In this document: positions 5,477 to 9,457 of the stretch, one piece after another | How positions within the stretch are numbered: the first letter of the stretch is position 1 | Layout: each line of letters begins with the position of its first letter | Source: Hyphomicrobiales bacterium | Lineage (GTDB): Bacteria; Pseudomonadota; Alphaproteobacteria; Rhizobiales; Aestuariivirgaceae | Reading direction: 5' to 3' | DNA length: 9,457 nucleotides | NCBI GenBank assembly: GCA_025362535.1 | Contig: JANYGE010000342.1 | Coordinates: 1-9,457 of the forward strand | The notes under the pieces: model-generated | Told to the model about the DNA's origin: nothing | The model's database searches: none | What the model saw: the letters and a program-made list of their open reading frames with translations, nothing else | Program-made: the position numbers and the translations under genes

Positions 5477-8400
5477 ATGCCAAAACGCACCGACATTAAA
5501 TCCATCCTCATCATCGGGGCGGGACCGATTATTATCGGCCAGGCTTGCGAGTTTGATTACTCCGGCACCCAAGCTGTCAAAGCGCTGAAGGAAGAAGGTT
5601 ACCGCGTTATTTTGGTGAACTCCAATCCGGCCACCATTATGACCGATCCGGATTTGGCGGATGCCACTTATATTGAACCGATTACGCCCGAAGTTGTGGC
5701 CAAAATTATCGAACGCGAACGGCCCGACGCTCTGTTGCCCACCATGGGCGGCCAGACAGCGCTCAACACCGCCCTCTCCCTCAACAAAATGGGTATTCTC
5801 GAAAAATTCGGCGTGGAGCTGATTGGCGCCAAGGCCGAAGCCATCGACATGGCCGAAGACCGCGAGCTGTTCCGCGAAGCCATGAAGCGCATTGGACTCG
5901 AAACCCCACGCTCGCGCCTCGCCAATGCATCCGTAGCAAAAGATGCCGATAAAGCCGCTTACACTGAAGGCCGCGCCAAGGCCGCAGACGCTGAAGCTTT
6001 TGAAAAAGCCTGGGCCGAAGGTGAAGCGGGCCGCCAGAAGAATTATCGCAACCGCGCCATGGTTGAAGCCTTTGAAGCCATGCTCGACGTGGGCCTGCCC
6101 TGTATCATCCGCCCGTCATTCACGCTGGGCGGCACCGGTGGCGGCATTGCTTACAATCGCGATGAGTTTTTGAACATTGTTGAGCAAGGCCTCGATGCCT
6201 CACCCACCGCGGAAGTGCTGATCGAAGAATCGGTTCTGGGTTGGAAAGAATATGAAATGGAAGTGGTGCGCGACACTGCTGATAATTGTATCATCATCTG
6301 TTCCATCGAAAACATTGATCCGATGGGCGTTCACACCGGTGACTCAATCACTGTTGCCCCTGCTCTCACTTTGACGGACAAAGAATATCAAATCATGCGC
6401 AACGCATCGATTGCAGTGCTGCGCGAGATTGGCATTGAGACGGGTGGCTCCAACGTGCAGTTCGGCGTGAACCCTGCCGACGGCAGATTAGTGGTGATCG
6501 AAATGAACCCGCGCGTGTCGCGCTCCTCAGCGCTCGCCTCCAAAGCCACCGGATTCCCGATTGCGAAAATCGCCGCGAAATTGGCCGTGGGTTATACGCT
6601 TGATGAATTGGCCAATGACATTACAGGTGGCGCCACACCTGCTTCGTTCGAGCCCACGATTGATTATGTGGTCGTAAAAATTCCGCGCTTTGCTTTTGAA
6701 AAATTCCCAGGCTCCGCACCTCTGCTCACCACGGCCATGAAGTCTGTTGGTGAAGTGATGGCCATTGGCCGCACTTTTCAAGAATCAATGCAGAAAGCAT
6801 TGCGCGGATTGGAAACGGGTCTCTCGGGATTTGACGAAGTGGCCATTCCCGGCATTGGTGAGGGCGATGATAAAAACGCCATTCGCGCCGCCTTGGGCCA
6901 ACCGACACCTGATCGTTTGTTGAAAATCGCCCAAGCCTTCCGGCATGGCGCAACAGTCGATCAAATCTTCGCAAGTTGCAAATATGAGCCATGGTTCCTG
7001 CGCCAGATTCAAGAGCTGGTGGAAACTGAAAAGCGAATCCAAAACAACGGCTTGCCCAATGATGCTCAGAATTTACGCAAGCTTAAAGCCATGGGCTTTT
7101 CGGATAAGCGTTTAGGATTCCTTGCTGGCATCAAGGAAGACAAAGTTCTCAAGCACCGCACCAAATTAAAAGTGCATCCGGTGTTCAAACGCATTGATAC
7201 TTGCGCAGCCGAATTCGCTTCGCCGACAGCTTATATGTATTCCACATATGAAACAGGTTTAGCGGGCAATGATGGCAATGAAGCGCATCCGTCGGATCGT
7301 CAAAAAATCATCATCCTCGGCGGTGGTCCCAACCGCATTGGCCAAGGCATTGAGTTTGATTATTGCTGCTGCCATGCCTGCTTTGCGCTGCATGATGCTG
7401 GCTATGAATCGATCATGGTCAACTGCAATCCTGAAACAGTGTCGACAGATTACGACACCTCGGACCGTCTGTATTTTGAATCCCTGACGGCGGAAGACGT
7501 TCTCGAAATCATCCGCATTGAAAAAACCAACGGCACTCTGAAGGGTGTGATCGTGCAGTTCGGCGGGCAGACGCCGTTGAAGCTTGCCAATGCGCTGGAA
7601 GCCGCAGGTGTTCCCATCCTTGGCACCACACCGGATGCGATTGACTTGGCGGAAGACCGTGAACGCTTCTCGAAGCTGGTCAAAAAACTAAAACTCAAGC
7701 AACCCGAAAACGGCATGGCCTATTCTGGCGCTGAAGCGAAGAAAATCGCTAAGCGCATCGGCTATCCCGTGGTCATCCGCCCATCCTATGTGCTGGGGGG
7801 CCGCGCCATGGAAATCGTCAAAGACGATGCCGGGCTGCAACGCTACATAACCGAGGCCGTTGTCGTCTCCGGTGACTCGCCTGTGTTGATCGACTCTTAT
7901 TTGAGCAACGCCATCGAAGTGGACGTTGACGCGATATGCGATGGCAGGGATGTGTTCATTGCTGGTGTGATGGAACACATCGAAGAAGCAGGCGTGCATT
8001 CGGGTGACTCGGCCTGTTCGCTGCCGCCCTATTCGCTCAAAGCCCCGATCATTGCTGAGTTAGAAGCCCAAGCAAAAAAGCTGGCGCTAGCGCTCAACGT
8101 GGTGGGCCTGATGAATGTGCAATTCGCCATCAAGGATGATGAAGTCTACATTCTCGAAGTAAACCCGCGCGCCTCGCGCACTGTGCCCTTCGTAGCGAAA
8201 GTAATCGGCGAACCAGTGGCTAAAATCGCTGCCCGCGTGATGGCTGGCGAGAGCGTTGCCAGCTTCAAGCTAAAGCATAAGAAACTCAACCATGTTGCTG
8301 TAAAAGAAGCGGTTTTCCCATTCAACCGCTTCCCCGGTGTGGATGTGCTGTTGGGCCCAGAAATGCGCTCCACTGGCGAAGTTATGGGCCTCGACAAAAC

Positions 8401-8851
8401 TTACGACATGGCCTTCGCCAAAGCCCAATTGGGTGCAGGCAACCGCATGCCGCTCAGCGGCACTGTGTTTGTTTCAGTGAAAGAAGCTGACCGCGCCCGT
8501 GTTTTGCCCTCGGTCAAAAAGCTGGTTGAAATGGGTTTCACCATCAAGGCCACGGCTGGCAATCATAGCTTCTTTGAAAGCAAAGGTGTTGCCTCAGCGA
8601 AAATCAATAAAGTGCTGGAAGGCCGCCCACATGTGGTGGATGCCATCAAGAATGGCGAGATTCAGCTGGTGCTCAACACCACCGAAACCCGCTCATCCGA
8701 ATCCGATGGCAAATCCATCCGCCAAACAGCAGTGATGCAGAAGGTGCCCTATTTCACCACCATGCCCGGCATCATCAGCGCCACCAAAGCAATTGCCGCC
8801 AATAAAGCCGGAGCCATCGTGGTGCGGCCCCTGCAGGATTATTTCAAATAA
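5477..8851 (+). CDS. carB: Carbamoyl-phosphate synthase large subunit
   Basis: This 1124-residue subunit makes carbamoyl phosphate from ammonia (delivered by the CarA glutaminase), bicarbonate and two ATP, for pyrimidine and arginine synthesis in the cytoplasm. Two homologous halves are visible. The first has [17 protein letters not shown] (14-30), R129, and the ATP-grasp core [16 protein letters not shown] (212-227) ending in [11 protein letters not shown]. The second has [16 protein letters not shown] (614-629), [13 protein letters not shown] (768-780) and [10 protein letters not shown] (893-902). The region between about 465 and 545 is the oligomerisation domain, and 990-1124 is the MGS-like allosteric domain ([13 protein letters not shown], 1049-1061). 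It is about 50 residues longer than E. coli CarB, mainly from an insert of some 43 residues around 150-193 in the first ATP-grasp half, a form I recall from other alphaproteobacteria. AGGA (5464-5467) precedes the ATG by nine bases. carA is not adjacent. An intrinsic terminator follows. Confidence 0.98.
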   Translation: MPKRTDIKSILIIGAGPIIIGQACEFDYSGTQAVKALKEEGYRVILVNSNPATIMTDPDLADATYIEPITPEVVAKIIERERPDALLPTMGGQTALNTALSLNKMGILEKFGVELIGAKAEAIDMAEDRELFREAMKRIGLETPRSRLANASVAKDADKAAYTEGRAKAADAEAFEKAWAEGEAGRQKNYRNRAMVEAFEAMLDVGLPCIIRPSFTLGGTGGGIAYNRDEFLNIVEQGLDASPTAEVLIEESVLGWKEYEMEVVRDTADNCIIICSIENIDPMGVHTGDSITVAPALTLTDKEYQIMRNASIAVLREIGIETGGSNVQFGVNPADGRLVVIEMNPRVSRSSALASKATGFPIAKIAAKLAVGYTLDELANDITGGATPASFEPTIDYVVVKIPRFAFEKFPGSAPLLTTAMKSVGEVMAIGRTFQESMQKALRGLETGLSGFDEVAIPGIGEGDDKNAIRAALGQPTPDRLLKIAQAFRHGATVDQIFASCKYEPWFLRQIQELVETEKRIQNNGLPNDAQNLRKLKAMGFSDKRLGFLAGIKEDKVLKHRTKLKVHPVFKRIDTCAAEFASPTAYMYSTYETGLAGNDGNEAHPSDRQKIIILGGGPNRIGQGIEFDYCCCHACFALHDAGYESIMVNCNPETVSTDYDTSDRLYFESLTAEDVLEIIRIEKTNGTLKGVIVQFGGQTPLKLANALEAAGVPILGTTPDAIDLAEDRERFSKLVKKLKLKQPENGMAYSGAEAKKIAKRIGYPVVIRPSYVLGGRAMEIVKDDAGLQRYITEAVVVSGDSPVLIDSYLSNAIEVDVDAICDGRDVFIAGVMEHIEEAGVHSGDSACSLPPYSLKAPIIAELEAQAKKLALALNVVGLMNVQFAIKDDEVYILEVNPRASRTVPFVAKVIGEPVAKIAARVMAGESVASFKLKHKKLNHVAVKEAVFPFNRFPGVDVLLGPEMRSTGEVMGLDKTYDMAFAKAQLGAGNRMPLSGTVFVSVKEADRARVLPSVKKLVEMGFTIKATAGNHSFFESKGVASAKINKVLEGRPHVVDAIKNGEIQLVLNTTETRSSESDGKSIRQTAVMQKVPYFTTMPGIISATKAIAANKAGAIVVRPLQDYFK

Positions 8852-8900
8852 AACGTCACACTTGAAATTCTCTCAAATCTAGGCCATCTTATCGACAGTG

Positions 8901-8945
8901 CCCGGCTGCAATTGCTTCACCGCAATTGGCCGGGTGAAATTTTTT
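8901..8945 (+). terminator. Rho-independent terminator after carB
   Basis: A strong stem pairs CCCGGC (8901-8906) with GCCGGG (8929-8934) and CAATTGC (8909-8915) with GCAATTG (8922-8928), with a two-base TG bulge on the left and the loop TTCACC. A run of six T (8940-8945) follows after five bases. It lies 50 bases past the carB stop codon and 37 bases before greA, so it should end most carB transcripts and implies that greA has its own promoter; a TACAAT hexamer at 8947-8952 is a possible -10. Confidence 0.82.
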
Positions 8946-8981
8946 ATACAATTTGGAATAGTTAGGACTGGACGAAAAGCC

Positions 8982-9455
8982 ATGGATAAAGTGCCGATGA
9001 CCGAAGAAGGCTACACCACGATGTTGACCGAGGTGAAGTTTATGAAATCGGAAGAGCGCCCGCGCATCATTCGCGCCATCGAAGAAGCACGCGCCCATGG
9101 TGACTTGTCCGAAAACGCTGAATATCACTCCGCCAAGGAAGCCCAAGGCTGGAACGAAACCCGCATCAGCGAAATGGAAGACAGGCTGAGCCGCGCCGAA
9201 GTGATCGACCCGAGCAAACTCTCGGGCGACACCGTGATGTTTGGCGCCAAGCTGACACTGATCGATGAAGACTCGGAAGCCGAAGTGAAATATCAAATCG
9301 TTGGAGATTTCGAAGCCGACGTGAAAAAAGGCAAAATCTCCATCTCCAGCCCCATCGCGCGCGCCCTCATTGGCAAGAAGAAAGGCGACTCGGTGGAAGT
9401 GAACACCCCGGGCGGCGGCCGCAGCTATGAGATTGTGAAAGTGGCTTGGAAGTAA
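8982..9455 (+). CDS. greA: Transcription elongation factor GreA
   Basis: This 157-residue factor inserts its coiled coil into the RNA polymerase secondary channel and stimulates cleavage of backtracked RNA. The N-terminal coiled coil covers about 1-75 with the catalytic acidic tip D41 and E44 in [10 protein letters not shown] (39-48). The C-terminal FKBP-like domain (about 80-157) has [14 protein letters not shown] (123-136) and the closing [13 protein letters not shown]. The ATG at 8982 is chosen over an upstream in-frame codon at 8898, since the extra residues would run through the terminator hairpin and [11 protein letters not shown] is the usual GreA beginning. It lies directly after carB, a common arrangement in alphaproteobacteria. 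Complete; the stop codon is two bases from the window edge. Confidence 0.97.
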   Translation: MDKVPMTEEGYTTMLTEVKFMKSEERPRIIRAIEEARAHGDLSENAEYHSAKEAQGWNETRISEMEDRLSRAEVIDPSKLSGDTVMFGAKLTLIDEDSEAEVKYQIVGDFEADVKKGKISISSPIARALIGKKKGDSVEVNTPGGGRSYEIVKVAWK

Positions 9456-9457
9456 GG

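Noticed and set aside
5477..8851. Internal duplication within carB as a recent repeat
   Set aside because: The two halves are the ancient, family-wide duplication of carbamoyl-phosphate synthase, not a new event.
8889..9296. A minus-strand open frame opposite greA
   Set aside because: It runs through the carB terminator and the greA coding region and shows no protein family signature.

Overview
This window looks like a chromosomal segment of an alphaproteobacterium, most likely from the Rhizobiales/Hyphomicrobiales. The evidence is the content and style of the genes: a carB directly followed by greA, a carB with an extra helical insert in its first ATP-grasp half, a nirK-nirV pair, and an Rrf2-type NsrR. 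The base composition is moderate in GC. No rRNA, tRNA, CRISPR array, insertion sequence or integrase is visible.

Layout. The left edge (1-437, minus strand) holds the N-terminal swivel domain of an aconitase X (AcnX/DUF521-DUF126) protein that runs off the window. Divergent from it is a membrane fatty-acid-hydroxylase/sterol-desaturase family enzyme (579-1565). Next comes a nitric-oxide/nitrite module: an NsrR-type NO-sensing repressor on the minus strand (1589-2026), and facing away from it a plus-strand operon of a periplasmic cupredoxin (2169-2657), the copper nitrite reductase NirK (2691-3824) and NirV (3827-4522). The 142-base nsrR-cupredoxin intergenic region carries an exact FNR/FixK-type box (TTGAT-N4-ATCAA) and, one promoter length downstream, a 23-base NsrR-like operator. 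That operator sits at the centre of a longer dyad whose right arm contains the cupredoxin Shine-Dalgarno sequence.

The denitrification operon is followed by a compact toxin-antitoxin module: a DUF1778/TacA-like ribbon-helix-helix antitoxin (4594-4875) abutting a TacT-like GNAT acetyltransferase toxin (4876-5388). Its promoter overlaps a short inverted repeat and predicts a transcript that starts almost at the ATG. The right part is housekeeping: carB (5477-8851), a strong intrinsic terminator (8901-8945), and greA (8982-9455).

How it fits together. Low oxygen, sensed by an FNR/FixK-family activator, would switch on the cupredoxin-nirK-nirV operon, while NsrR would hold it off until NO appears. 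The cupredoxin is a plausible electron donor to NirK, and NirV is the usual but poorly understood partner gene of nirK. The most unusual parts are the composite FNR/NsrR/Shine-Dalgarno control region and the apparently leaderless toxin-antitoxin cassette between nirV and carB. No wholly new system is obvious; the rest matches known families.
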